Shown here piece by piece: positions 27,022-35,281 of a stretch of 64,000 nucleotides of DNA. The notes under the pieces were generated by a model. That model was not told where the DNA came from. It ran no database searches and was given only the letters and a program-made list of their open reading frames with translations. This DNA is from Paenibacillus xylanexedens. Its GTDB lineage: Bacteria; Bacillota; Bacilli; Paenibacillales; Paenibacillaceae. Made by a program: the position numbers and the translations under genes. The DNA is taken from contig NZ_JAGIKV010000003.1 in the NCBI RefSeq assembly GCF_017874615.1, forward strand, positions 124,001 to 188,000, read 5' to 3'. Within the stretch, counting starts at the first letter, position 1; each line of letters starts with the position of its first letter.

Positions 27022-27059
27022 AGCCTGCTCTGATCCGTAAATGGTCAGGACAGGCTTTT
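27022..27059 (+). terminator. Terminator between ppaC and the IF-3-like gene
   Basis: AGCCTG and following bases pair with GGTCAGGACAGGCT around GTAAA, followed by four T. It ends only 20 nt before the next start codon, so it may also act as an attenuator for the IF-3-like gene. Confidence 0.6.
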
Positions 27060-27079
27060 GATGTAGAGGAGGAAGAATC

Positions 27080-27571
27080 ATGATCAAAAACGAAAAGATC
27101 AAAGCAGCTGAAGTGCAGCTGACCGGCCTGAATGGTGAAGATCTGGGTGTGATGTCCACACAGGAAGCTCTTTTACTTGCGAAGCAGCATAAAGTAGATC
27201 TGGTGTGCTTGTCCTTGATGACCAGTCCGCCACCATGCAAGCTGATTGGCGCAGGAGCAGCCAAAGTGGAAGCGCAGCAGGCGAAGAAAAAAGCGAGTAA
27301 ATCCCCCGATAAACGTAAAGTAAAGGAAATTAGATTAAACCTTGCGATGGAGGATCATGACCGGGATACGAAGCAATCTCAAGCGGAGCGAATTCTGAAG
27401 AAGGGTGATTCGGTAAAACTCGTCATCCAGGTGCATGGAGCCAAAGAAGGAGTTGCTGGCAAGGAGTGGGCTGAGCAGCTGAGCAAATCGCTGGCTGAAT
27501 TCGGTAGCAAAACGACAGGTGTTCAGGTAAGTGGTAAACAGGTTGTTGTGCAACTGGACCCGAATGCGTAA
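27080..27571 (+). CDS. Divergent translation initiation factor IF-3 paralog
   Basis: The product is 163 residues, close to the length of IF-3. The N-terminal half matches IF3_N (MIKNEKIKAAEVQLTGLNGE, LGVMSTQEALLLAKQ, VDLVCL). The C-terminal half matches IF3_C (VKEIRLNLAMEDHDRDTKQSQ, ILKKGDSVKLVI). Several positions that are near-invariant in true IF-3 differ, such as PPVxRxMDYGK, which here reads PPPCKLIGAGAAK. It is not followed by rpmI-rplT, and its start is ATG rather than the AUU/AUA/AUC used for infC autoregulation. So it is most likely a second, specialised copy, perhaps for hibernation or stress ribosomes. The role is unproven. Confidence 0.8.
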   Translation: MIKNEKIKAAEVQLTGLNGEDLGVMSTQEALLLAKQHKVDLVCLSLMTSPPPCKLIGAGAAKVEAQQAKKKASKSPDKRKVKEIRLNLAMEDHDRDTKQSQAERILKKGDSVKLVIQVHGAKEGVAGKEWAEQLSKSLAEFGSKTTGVQVSGKQVVVQLDPNA

Positions 27572-27648
27572 ACCGCCAGGTGCGATCCTCGATGTAGCAC
27601 AAAGGTAAAAGGAATGTCGATATAGTAATGACTTTTTGGATGTAAAGA

Positions 27649-27691
27649 AAGCCCAATGAGGTGGCAGGTTAACTGCTGCTGTATTGGGCTT
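27649..27691. terminator. Bidirectional terminator between convergent genes
   Basis: AAGCCCAAT (27649-27657) pairs with ATTGGGCTT (27683-27691), and an inner GGCAG/CTGCT helix extends it. T-rich flanks occur on both strands, serving the IF-3-like gene and tgl. Confidence 0.75.
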
Positions 27692-27756
27692 GTTTGTCAT
27701 CAATTGGATTGAGGTATCGTGCAATTTAATGTGAAAGCCGTTACCGTTCCAGTAGT

Positions 27757-28581
27757 TCAGCTACGTAAATAACGGCTGCCACCAAGTCGTACATATAACT
27801 GTCCGGGTAATACAGGCGTAGAACCAGCGGCAATATTATTCTGGCTGTTTTTGGCGAATCGGGATAAATAAAAGAAGTCCGGATAGATCACCATATCCAT
27901 TAAGTAGGCGGAGACCCGGCTACCTGGAACGCGGAACTGATTCAGGGTACGTATAATCTCTTCGCCACTTGCAATGCCAATGCCATGACCATAATACCAG
28001 TTCTCGCGCAGCATGAACGTATTCTCTCCCTGCCACTCGGGGGTTTCCGGAGAAACATCTGGATTTTTGAAATACAGCACATCTCCTGGCAGGGCGGTTT
28101 CGCTACCGTTTTTTTCGGTTAATCGCAGGTCACTGTCATAATGCCAGTCAAAGAGTAACAGATTGCGAAACAGGGAATTAAAGGCGTCTTCGCGAATGCT
28201 TCCCAGCACGCCACCATACAGCACAATAACGGTAGCTGTTGCACATTCAAAAGCATATAAGTGTCCATTCCTCCAGATATCCCGGATGCCGTCGGCGGGG
28301 GTCACGTTTGATCTTAGCTCAAACCCACCTTCCGCATTACGATTCCAGTAGGCAGGATTACATCTGGATTTTTCAAAGGATGCAAAACTCACACCGCTTC
28401 GATCCAGTCCTTCCGCGGCTTCCACGAGAGAGCCCCTCAAGTCCCATTCAAATCGAAGATGATCCATGGATTGGTACACATACCTCGTTGGACGATTCTG
28501 GAGTTGCTGTAACCAATACCATTCAAAATCAGACCATTCCGAGCGGTTCAGTTCTACGGGTTGATTTGCGACAATGATCAT
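27757..28581 (-). CDS. tgl: Protein-glutamine gamma-glutamyltransferase (spore transglutaminase)
   Basis: The product is 274 residues, similar along its length to Bacillus Tgl (245). Catalytic Cys113 lies in YAFECATATVIV. Downstream are the DWHYDSDL segment and PEWQGENTFML with the conserved Glu, then the catalytic His in YYGHGIGI. Tgl cross-links spore coat proteins through Gln-Lys isopeptide bonds late in sporulation. The gene is monocistronic and opposite in direction to the PAS-domain kinase. A match to the SigK -10 element lies 67 nt upstream. Its presence is the main evidence that the host forms endospores. Confidence 0.94.
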   Translation of the reverse strand: MIIVANQPVELNRSEWSDFEWYWLQQLQNRPTRYVYQSMDHLRFEWDLRGSLVEAAEGLDRSGVSFASFEKSRCNPAYWNRNAEGGFELRSNVTPADGIRDIWRNGHLYAFECATATVIVLYGGVLGSIREDAFNSLFRNLLLFDWHYDSDLRLTEKNGSETALPGDVLYFKNPDVSPETPEWQGENTFMLRENWYYGHGIGIASGEEIIRTLNQFRVPGSRVSAYLMDMVIYPDFFYLSRFAKNSQNNIAAGSTPVLPGQLYVRLGGSRYLRS

Positions 28582-28647
28582 AATCTATAACCTCCGTTCC
28601 TATTCGAATACTCAACATTGTATAATCAGGATAGCACGGGTATTGTG

Positions 28648-28656
28648 TAGTATATG
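28648..28656 (-). promoter_or_regulatory. Possible SigK -10 element of tgl
   Basis: On the minus strand CATATACTA exactly fits the SigK -10 consensus CATAnnnTA, 67 nt before the tgl start. The AC of the -35 is not at ideal spacing. SigK control of tgl is established in Bacillus. Here it is inferred. Confidence 0.35.
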
Positions 28657-28853
28657 ACGTGATGTGTTCGAATTGGTATGTACACAATGAAAGTTGCCAG
28701 CATCCAAAATTAAAGATGTCGATTCATGTGGACTTTTTGTCTGACCTCGTTTATAAATCATGGCATTTGGGGTAGTACTCTATAGATGAAGTTATGTTCA
28801 GGTCGATCTATTCATACGGAATACATTCAGATTCTCATAAAGGAGGACATGTA

Positions 28854-31601
28854 ATGTCGAAATCCATTACAGAGAGCCGATCTCTGTTCGAACAATTGTA
28901 TACGCACGCACCAATCGGCATTGCTGTCGCATCGCATGTAAATGGACGGTGGTTGCAGCTTAATCCTGCATTTTGCGAGATGCTTGCATACAGTGAAGAT
29001 GAACTGATCGATACTTCGGTCATACATATGATCTACGAAGAAGATCTGCATATGGAGGAATTCCGCAGCAAGTTCTGGGAAATGACTCATGAAACAAGTC
29101 CGATGTACGAGACGGAGGTTCGTCTGAAACGAAAGGACGGTTCGTTATTATGGGCAACCATTAGAGCTTGCATTGTTAGGGATGAAACGAATGGTGAGCC
29201 ATTGTATCTGTTGGTACAGGCTGCTGACATTACGAAACAAAAAGATGCAGAGGAAATCCTCATTGTGCAACGTAAGCAATTGGAAGAGAGCAGTCGCATC
29301 TCTCGCTTGCTGGCGGAGTCTTCACTAGACCTGATTGCAATACATGATGCCGATTCAAGTCGTACATTTAAATATGTATCAAATGCATGTAAAAGCATGT
29401 TGGGCTATGAGTTGGAAGAAGTTATAGGTAAGCCGGGAACATTTGTGATCTATCCGGAGGATGTGCCTTTGGTTGAAGCGTACGTAGAAGAGCAGAGAAA
29501 GGGTCTGGCTCCCAAACGGCTCAATTATCGGCTGCTACATAAGGATGGATCTACGGTATGGGCAGATACGATTACGCACTATGTATATGACGATTCAGGT
29601 GAATTAATGGAGATGGTCGCCGTAACCCGGGATATCACAGCCAGCCAGCAACAACAGTTAAGTATGCAGGAGTACAGATCGTTATTTGACTGTAATCCCC
29701 TAGGTGTGGCTTCTCTTGATCTGGAAGGCAATCTGCTGAAAGCCAATATGGGTCAGGAACAGTTGACAGGACACACCAAGGAGGAGCTGCTGAGTCGGCC
29801 TTTTGATCACCTCATTGATCCTGTAGATCTGGAGAAGACTCGATATCATTTTGAGGAAACGGTGAAAGGCAATGCACAGAGCTACGAGATAGGTTTAATT
29901 CACAAAAATGGGCAGCGGATTGAAACAAATGTGATTAATGTTCCTATTATACTTGAGGACAAAGTTGTTGGGGTCTACGGGATTACCAGTGACATTACAG
30001 AGTCCAAACGTTACGTCGAGGAAATCGAGAATCTTAGTTATGAACGGGCATTGATTTTGAATGGCATGTCTGAAGGTGTTATTGGACTGGACCTGGAAGG
30101 GAATCTGAACTTTGCCAATCCGGCCGCTGCGGAGATCATGAACTTCTGTCCAAGTGAATTGAATGGCAAACCATTAGAGCAGATGATGATCCAAATGCAG
30201 AGCGAAGGCATCCCCTACCCATCCAAGGATACACCAATTCTACAGGCTGTTCGTGAGGGACGAGGTCTGCCACGTACCGAATCCGTATTCTGGAGACCGG
30301 ATGGATCCAGTTTCTTGGTGGAGTTCCAATTGAAGCCGATTATGGATCAGGGTAGAACCCGCGGAGCAGTGTTGGTTTTCCGTGATATGACATCTGTTAA
30401 GGATATCATACGTGCCAAGGAAGCAGCAGAGCATGCAGACCGAGCAAAGTCCGAGTTTCTCGCCATCATGAGTCATGAGCTTCGTACGCCATTAAACGGC
30501 ATCATGGGCATGGCCCATCTGTTAATGGAAACCGAGCTGGATGATGAACAGAAAGGCTTTGCGGAAATCATGATTGATAGCGGCGAATCCCTTTTGTACA
30601 TTTTGAACGAAATTTTGGATTTCAGCAAAATCGAAGCAGGCAAAATGGATCTTGAGCGAGCACCTGTAGATATTAAGGCGATGCTGGGTGGGGTGATCGA
30701 GCTGTTTGCACTGAAGGCATCAGAGAAAAATATTGAACTCTATTGTGAAGTGTCGGATCACATTCCTGAACGCATTCGAGGGGATGAGACACGGATCCGG
30801 CAGATTTTGATCAATCTGGTGGGTAATGCCGTTAAATTCACAGAGCAGGGCCGTATTATGGTGAGCGTAGGTGCTGATTTCTCAGATGAGCATGGTCAGG
30901 ATAACCTGATGTTGACCTTTAAGGTAAGAGATACGGGGATTGGCATTCCAATAGAAAAGCAGCATCAGTTGTTCCAATCCTTCTCACAGCTTGATCCGGC
31001 CATCAATCGTAAGTTTGGCGGGACAGGTCTAGGCCTTGCGATCAGCAAAAAACTGGTGGAGTTAATGGGCGGAGCGATTGGCGTACAGAGTGAGATCGGT
31101 GAGGGGGCAGAATTCCAGTTCACCCTCGTAGTGGAGCGGTGGTTAGAGGAAAGTAATGACCCGATCGAAATCACCACGAATGATGAACTGCAATTGGATC
31201 GAGCGAGTCTTGCCCATGACATCAAAATTTTGATTGCTGAGGATCAAGCGGTCAACAGTCATCTGTTGGAGGAGATGCTGCGCAAGTTTGGTGGAGTATG
31301 TGATATCGTTGAGAATGGTGCACAGGCCGTCGATTCATTGAACAAGGTTCAATATGACCTGGTGTTTATGGATATTCAAATGCCAGTTATGGATGGGATT
31401 GAAGCGACCTGCCACATCAGACAGAGCCACCCAGACATACCGGTTATTGCAGCGATTACAGCTTTTGCAGGCGCCGGTGACCGTGAGGAGTGTCTGAAAT
31501 GCGGGATGCAGGACTTTATCAGCAAACCATTTCATTCCACGGAGATTAGCCGCGTACTGAATACATGGGTTCCATATATTCGCTCTCAAAGGGTAACGTA
31601 A
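28854..31601 (+). CDS. Multi-PAS hybrid sensor histidine kinase with receiver domain
   Basis: The product is 915 residues. ATG 28854 was chosen because AAAGGAGG lies 7 nt before it. Four PAS domains run at about 8-135, 148-265, 275-390 and 400-515 (repeated W-ATIRA/MVAVTRDIT and YGITSDITES-type ends). A HisKA domain holds the phospho-acceptor His in AIMSHELRTPLNGIMGM. HATPase_c shows NLVGNAVKFTEQG, DTGIGIP and GGTGLGLAISKKL. A C-terminal receiver holds the Asp in LVFMDIQMPVMDG. No membrane segment is seen, so it is cytoplasmic and probably senses redox, light or ligands through PAS. No output-domain partner is adjacent. Confidence 0.92.
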   Translation: MSKSITESRSLFEQLYTHAPIGIAVASHVNGRWLQLNPAFCEMLAYSEDELIDTSVIHMIYEEDLHMEEFRSKFWEMTHETSPMYETEVRLKRKDGSLLWATIRACIVRDETNGEPLYLLVQAADITKQKDAEEILIVQRKQLEESSRISRLLAESSLDLIAIHDADSSRTFKYVSNACKSMLGYELEEVIGKPGTFVIYPEDVPLVEAYVEEQRKGLAPKRLNYRLLHKDGSTVWADTITHYVYDDSGELMEMVAVTRDITASQQQQLSMQEYRSLFDCNPLGVASLDLEGNLLKANMGQEQLTGHTKEELLSRPFDHLIDPVDLEKTRYHFEETVKGNAQSYEIGLIHKNGQRIETNVINVPIILEDKVVGVYGITSDITESKRYVEEIENLSYERALILNGMSEGVIGLDLEGNLNFANPAAAEIMNFCPSELNGKPLEQMMIQMQSEGIPYPSKDTPILQAVREGRGLPRTESVFWRPDGSSFLVEFQLKPIMDQGRTRGAVLVFRDMTSVKDIIRAKEAAEHADRAKSEFLAIMSHELRTPLNGIMGMAHLLMETELDDEQKGFAEIMIDSGESLLYILNEILDFSKIEAGKMDLERAPVDIKAMLGGVIELFALKASEKNIELYCEVSDHIPERIRGDETRIRQILINLVGNAVKFTEQGRIMVSVGADFSDEHGQDNLMLTFKVRDTGIGIPIEKQHQLFQSFSQLDPAINRKFGGTGLGLAISKKLVELMGGAIGVQSEIGEGAEFQFTLVVERWLEESNDPIEITTNDELQLDRASLAHDIKILIAEDQAVNSHLLEEMLRKFGGVCDIVENGAQAVDSLNKVQYDLVFMDIQMPVMDGIEATCHIRQSHPDIPVIAAITAFAGAGDREECLKCGMQDFISKPFHSTEISRVLNTWVPYIRSQRVT

Positions 31602-31607
31602 CAGAAA

Positions 31608-31643
31608 AATAACCTGTGCCTTGAATTCAAGGTACAGGTTATT
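31608..31643. terminator. Near-perfect palindromic bidirectional terminator
   Basis: The 36-bp region from AATAACCTGT to ACAGGTTATT is palindromic except for one pair and is AT-flanked on both sides. It serves the plus-strand kinase gene and the minus-strand small gene that converges on it. Confidence 0.85.
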
Positions 31644-31650
31644 CTGTCAT

Positions 31651-31863
31651 TTACGACCAGCCTCCGATTAACCCGGAGAGGGTTACGCATTCGTCATCTT
31701 CCAAATCTGCAATCAGAGTGAGTTCTTCGTTGTCTTGTGGATCAACGGAGAATAATTCACGGCGTCCGTCCTCATGCACAATAATGACTAACTGATGGCC
31801 GCCCTTTGTATCAAACTGGTACTTAACTCCGATACCAGGTAGTGGGCATTCGCGGATATTCAT
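31651..31863 (-). CDS. KhtT-like N-terminal domain as a stand-alone small protein
   Basis: The product is 70 residues from ATG 31863. A GTG 12 nt earlier is possible. The sequence (MNIRECPLPGIGVKYQF, LVIIVHEDGRRELF, SVDPQDNEE, ADLEDDE, LSGLIGG) matches the N-terminal domain of KhtT/YhaT-type regulatory subunits of K+/H+ antiporters. It stops where the TrkA_C ligand domain would begin, and a strong terminator follows at once. No antiporter gene is adjacent. It may be a free-standing regulatory domain, or a truncated relic with a still-intact frame. Confidence 0.65.
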   Translation of the reverse strand: MNIRECPLPGIGVKYQFDTKGGHQLVIIVHEDGRRELFSVDPQDNEELTLIADLEDDECVTLSGLIGGWS

Positions 31864-31980
31864 GAAACCTGTCACCTCTTTAGCTTTGCTTAATAAAAAA
31901 TTAACCGTTCACACAGTACGGATGTATTCTACTATCCATAACACCGTTTGGCAAGTCACAAATAAAATTGGTGGGAAGAA

Positions 31981-32736
31981 TTAATTTTTTTCACGATGTG
32001 ATCTTGCACTATGGCGCTGTCTGGCCCGTCTGCGACGAACAAAAAACCAAATGAGCAGAGCAACGATAAATAATAGGCCTATGACTGCAATTATGATGAT
32101 ATTCCGGATATTGGGAACCTGTACAGTCAGATCCAGTTTATTCATCTGGAGGGGTGAAACGTGCCAAATGAGCGTTTTCCCGCCATCCTCCACTTGATCC
32201 GCATTCGAATCGGCTGTCTTGATGGGCAAAGACAACTTGAAGTCAAAGTTAACATCTTTTAACAAGAGGTTTTTAAGAAAGCTAGGCACCTTGTTAATTT
32301 GATTTTTGATCTCACCATCGGGCATGGACTCCATGAGATCGGCTTCTGCTGTAATGTGCATCTTGGAAGTGAAGAAGCCGGGGGAAGTTGTTTGTTCAAC
32401 CTTGATCCCTTGTGGTAACTTGGACGTATCAAAGCTGGTTTTATTACTTTTTTCATAATGGGTGGTCGCTGTGAGCTGCTTCTGATCTCCCTGTTCCGAA
32501 ACCTCTGCCTGGAAGTTATTTCGATTCAATGCATCTGCGATCAGAGGCATGAGATTGTCTTGTCCAATTTTTCCAAGAGCGGAGTTCTTTACGTTGAGAT
32601 TGAGATCCAGATCCGTTGATCCATCCATATTTACCGTTAGATGGGCTTCTCCATCAGCACAGGCGGTCAAAACAGATAACATAAGGGCTAATAAAACAGT
32701 AAGAAATAGCTGACGTAAGGGAATGCGAGTTGACAT
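31981..32736 (-). CDS. DUF3153-like membrane-anchored lipoprotein
   Basis: The product is 251 residues. ATG 32736 follows AAAGG and opens a lipoprotein signal (LRQLFLTVLLALMLSVLTAC). An extended 45-residue N-terminus in frame has no ribosome site. The body has the beta-rich pattern seen in DUF3153-type proteins (HLTVNMDGSTDLDLNLNV; VSPLQMNKLDLTVQVPN). It ends in a C-terminal transmembrane helix (IIIIAVIGLLFIVALLIWFF) with a strongly basic tail RRRRARQRHSARSHREK on the cytoplasmic side. It therefore has two membrane anchors, lipid and helix. Function unknown. Confidence 0.7.
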   Translation of the reverse strand: MSTRIPLRQLFLTVLLALMLSVLTACADGEAHLTVNMDGSTDLDLNLNVKNSALGKIGQDNLMPLIADALNRNNFQAEVSEQGDQKQLTATTHYEKSNKTSFDTSKLPQGIKVEQTTSPGFFTSKMHITAEADLMESMPDGEIKNQINKVPSFLKNLLLKDVNFDFKLSLPIKTADSNADQVEDGGKTLIWHVSPLQMNKLDLTVQVPNIRNIIIIAVIGLLFIVALLIWFFVRRRRARQRHSARSHREKN

Positions 32737-32985
32737 GTCTTTCAACCTTTCTGCGTAAAAATCCAAATTCCATTTCATAGAAGTATAGTATACACCGTAA
32801 GTATGGCGGATGAAACTTTGCACCGTGCAGCGAGGTACGTATGATTTAGTGTGATCGGGGAAATAATCCATTTATTAAAATTAAAGATTTCGTATTTTTG
32901 TCAATGTTCGGTCAATTCAAACGGCGCTTCACCGTGTACACTAGTAGTAGTGTGATGAATATACGGAAGCAGGGAGGTTACATTC

Positions 32986-33078
32986 ATGACATATATCATT
33001 ATTATGGCCGTTATTATGGTCGTGGGCATGGTCGGAATGGGCTGGTTCTATCAGATTATGGATAAAGACCAAAGCTAG
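32986..33078 (+). CDS. 30-residue single-helix membrane peptide
   Basis: An ATG 7 nt after AGGGAGG opens a 30-codon frame. Residues 2-22 form one hydrophobic helix rich in Ile, Met and Val (MTYIIIMAVIMVVGMVGMGW), followed by the charged tail MDKDQS. A stem-loop terminator at 33113 closes the unit. The excellent ribosome site, hydrophobic pattern and terminator argue that it is translated. It could be a small subunit or regulator of a membrane complex. I do not recognise it. Confidence 0.55.
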   Translation: MTYIIIMAVIMVVGMVGMGWFYQIMDKDQS

Positions 33079-33112
33079 TATTGTTTAAATGTGAAAAGAA
33101 GAGAGACAACCT

Positions 33113-33146
33113 ATAAGCTGGCTTCGCTAACGCGAGGCGGGCTTAT
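33113..33146 (+). terminator. Terminator after the 30-residue peptide gene
   Basis: A 15-bp imperfect stem (ATAAGCTGGCTTCGC with GCGAGGCGGGCTTAT) around TAAC, followed by a weak T-rich stretch. Confidence 0.6.
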
Positions 33147-33341
33147 TTGTGTGGTTAAAATTTTGAGGCACTGACCTTACATAAGTACGTAATATTTGTA
33201 ACCATTCATGTTGCACAATTTGACCGATGGACAAATATTTTTCGTAATTATGGGATTTTTTAGCTGCTCTTTTGTATAATAGGGGGTAGTTTAACTCGGG
33301 ATACTCCCGAAATTCTGCCAAACAGGAAAGGGTGTACATAA

Positions 33342-35036
33342 ATGAAATTTAGTGAGTATACGTATACACGTCCGAATCTGGAACACATCAAGACATCTTT
33401 CCGTGAGCTGTTGAGCGGTTTTGAAGCTGCGGCAACGGTTGAAGAACAGAGTGGGTTCATGGATCAGATTAACGCGCTGCGCAGTGATTTTGAGACACAA
33501 GCACAATTGGTCTACATCCGTCATTCCATTGATACCAATGATGAGTTTTATAAGGCTGAGAACGAATTTCTGGATGAGAATGCACCGATTGTACAGGAAT
33601 ATATTACGGATTTTTACCGTGCATTGGTTAACTCCAAATTCCGCAACGAGTTGGAACAAAAATGGGGTTCACAGCTGTTCCAACTGGCGGATCTTTCACT
33701 GAAAACATTCAGCCCAGAAATTATTGAAGAACTCCAGAAGGAGAACAAACTTTCAACAGAATACAATCAGTTGATCGCATCGGCCAAAATTCCGTTCGAA
33801 GGTGAAGAGCGCACGTTGCCACAGCTTCATCCATTTGAACTGTCCACGGATCGCTCCATGCGGGAGCGTGCTTCGGAAGCCAGATACACTTTCATGGCTG
33901 AACATGAAGCTGAATTTGATCGCATTTACGATGAGCTGGTTAAAGTACGTACACAGATCGCGAAGAAACTAGGTTATCCAAGCTATGTGGAACTCGGTTA
34001 TGATCGTATGAACCGCACGGATTACAACGCCGAGATGGTTGCCAACTTCCGTGCACAAGTTCGTGATTACATTGTACCTGTAGCGACCAAGCTCAGAGAG
34101 CGTCAGCGTAATCGGATCGATGTGGATACGCTGTATTATTACGATCAGGGCTTCAGCTTCAAGACGGGTAACCCGACACCTAAAGGTGACGCGGACTGGA
34201 TTATCGAACATGGTAAAAAAATGTACGCTGAATTATCACCAGAGACGGATGCATTTTTCCAAATGATGACCGAAAACGAGCTTATGGATCTGGTAAGCAA
34301 AAAAGGTAAACAGGGCGGCGGATATTGTACGTTCCTGAACGATTACAAAGTACCGTTTATCTTCTCCAACTTCAACGGTACATCCGGTGATATTGATGTA
34401 TTGACACATGAAGCAGGTCATGCTTTCCAAGTGTATGAGAGCCGTGATTTTGCAGTGCCTGAGTACAACTGGCCGACATATGAATCGGCTGAGATTCATT
34501 CCATGAGTATGGAGTTCTTCACATGGCCGTGGATGCAGTTGTTCTTCAAGGAAGATACGGACAAGTACAAGTTTGATCACCTGTCTTCCGGTCTGTTGTT
34601 CATTCCGTATGGTGTAGCTGTGGATGAATTCCAGCATTTTGTGTATGCGAACCCGGATGCAACTCCAACGGAGCGTAAGCAGGCATGGCGCAACATTGAG
34701 AAGACCTATCTGCCACACATCAATTACAAAGATAATGCGTATCTGGAGCAGGGTGGTTTCTGGCATAAGCAAGGTCACATTTTCTCATCGCCATTCTATT
34801 ACATTGACTACACGTTAGCACAAATCTGTGCATTCCAGTTCTGGAAACGCAGCAATGAGGACATGAAGTCCGCATGGGCCGACTATCTGACATTGTGCAA
34901 AGCGGGAGGAAGCCTGTCCTTCACTGGATTGGTTGAACTGGCTGGATTGAACTCTCCATTCGAGGATGGCTGTGTATCCTCCGTAATTGGTGAGATTGAG
35001 GCATGGCTTGACGGCGTGAACGATAAGGCGCTGTAA
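33342..35036 (+). CDS. pepF: Oligoendopeptidase F, M3 metallopeptidase family
   Basis: The product is 564 residues, typical of the M3B oligoendopeptidases. The zinc motif is HEAGHAF with His356, Glu357 and His360. The third ligand Glu lies in the downstream ESAEIHSMSMEFF segment. PFIFSNFNGTSGDIDVL and the substrate-binding YYIDYTLAQICAFQFW are also conserved. It cleaves short imported or intracellular peptides in the cytoplasm. AGGAAAGGG precedes the ATG, and TATAAT lies about 65 nt upstream. Its 3' end carries a small TACCTT/AAGGTA hairpin and then a strong terminator. Monocistronic. Confidence 0.94.
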   Translation: MKFSEYTYTRPNLEHIKTSFRELLSGFEAAATVEEQSGFMDQINALRSDFETQAQLVYIRHSIDTNDEFYKAENEFLDENAPIVQEYITDFYRALVNSKFRNELEQKWGSQLFQLADLSLKTFSPEIIEELQKENKLSTEYNQLIASAKIPFEGEERTLPQLHPFELSTDRSMRERASEARYTFMAEHEAEFDRIYDELVKVRTQIAKKLGYPSYVELGYDRMNRTDYNAEMVANFRAQVRDYIVPVATKLRERQRNRIDVDTLYYYDQGFSFKTGNPTPKGDADWIIEHGKKMYAELSPETDAFFQMMTENELMDLVSKKGKQGGGYCTFLNDYKVPFIFSNFNGTSGDIDVLTHEAGHAFQVYESRDFAVPEYNWPTYESAEIHSMSMEFFTWPWMQLFFKEDTDKYKFDHLSSGLLFIPYGVAVDEFQHFVYANPDATPTERKQAWRNIEKTYLPHINYKDNAYLEQGGFWHKQGHIFSSPFYYIDYTLAQICAFQFWKRSNEDMKSAWADYLTLCKAGGSLSFTGLVELAGLNSPFEDGCVSSVIGEIEAWLDGVNDKAL

Positions 35037-35115
35037 GCCTTCGTAAGGATGCTTTTAGTGTAAGTACCTTCGGTAAGGTATAAGTAGTGGATAAAGCTTT
35101 AAGATAGAAAAGTAA

Positions 35116-35154
35116 GACGGCTTGGACACCTTCGGGTGTCTGGGTCGTCTTTTT
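35116..35154 (+). terminator. Terminator of pepF
   Basis: A 15-bp imperfect stem closed by a TTCG tetraloop (GGACACC-TTCG-GGTGTC) is followed by TTTTT. Confidence 0.85.
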
Positions 35155-35281
35155 CATTACGGGGAAAAATCAACCTCAAGTGTAACATTTACCGACTCAT
35201 TGTGATTTATTTCACTATATCTGAAAACGGATTCAGTTACAATGAAGATAGTAAATCAGGGGTTACAGGAGGCTGGTTCAA

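Noticed and set aside
27080..27571. Calling the gene infC outright
   Set aside because: Motif changes, ATG start and missing rpmI-rplT make it a paralog rather than the housekeeping factor.
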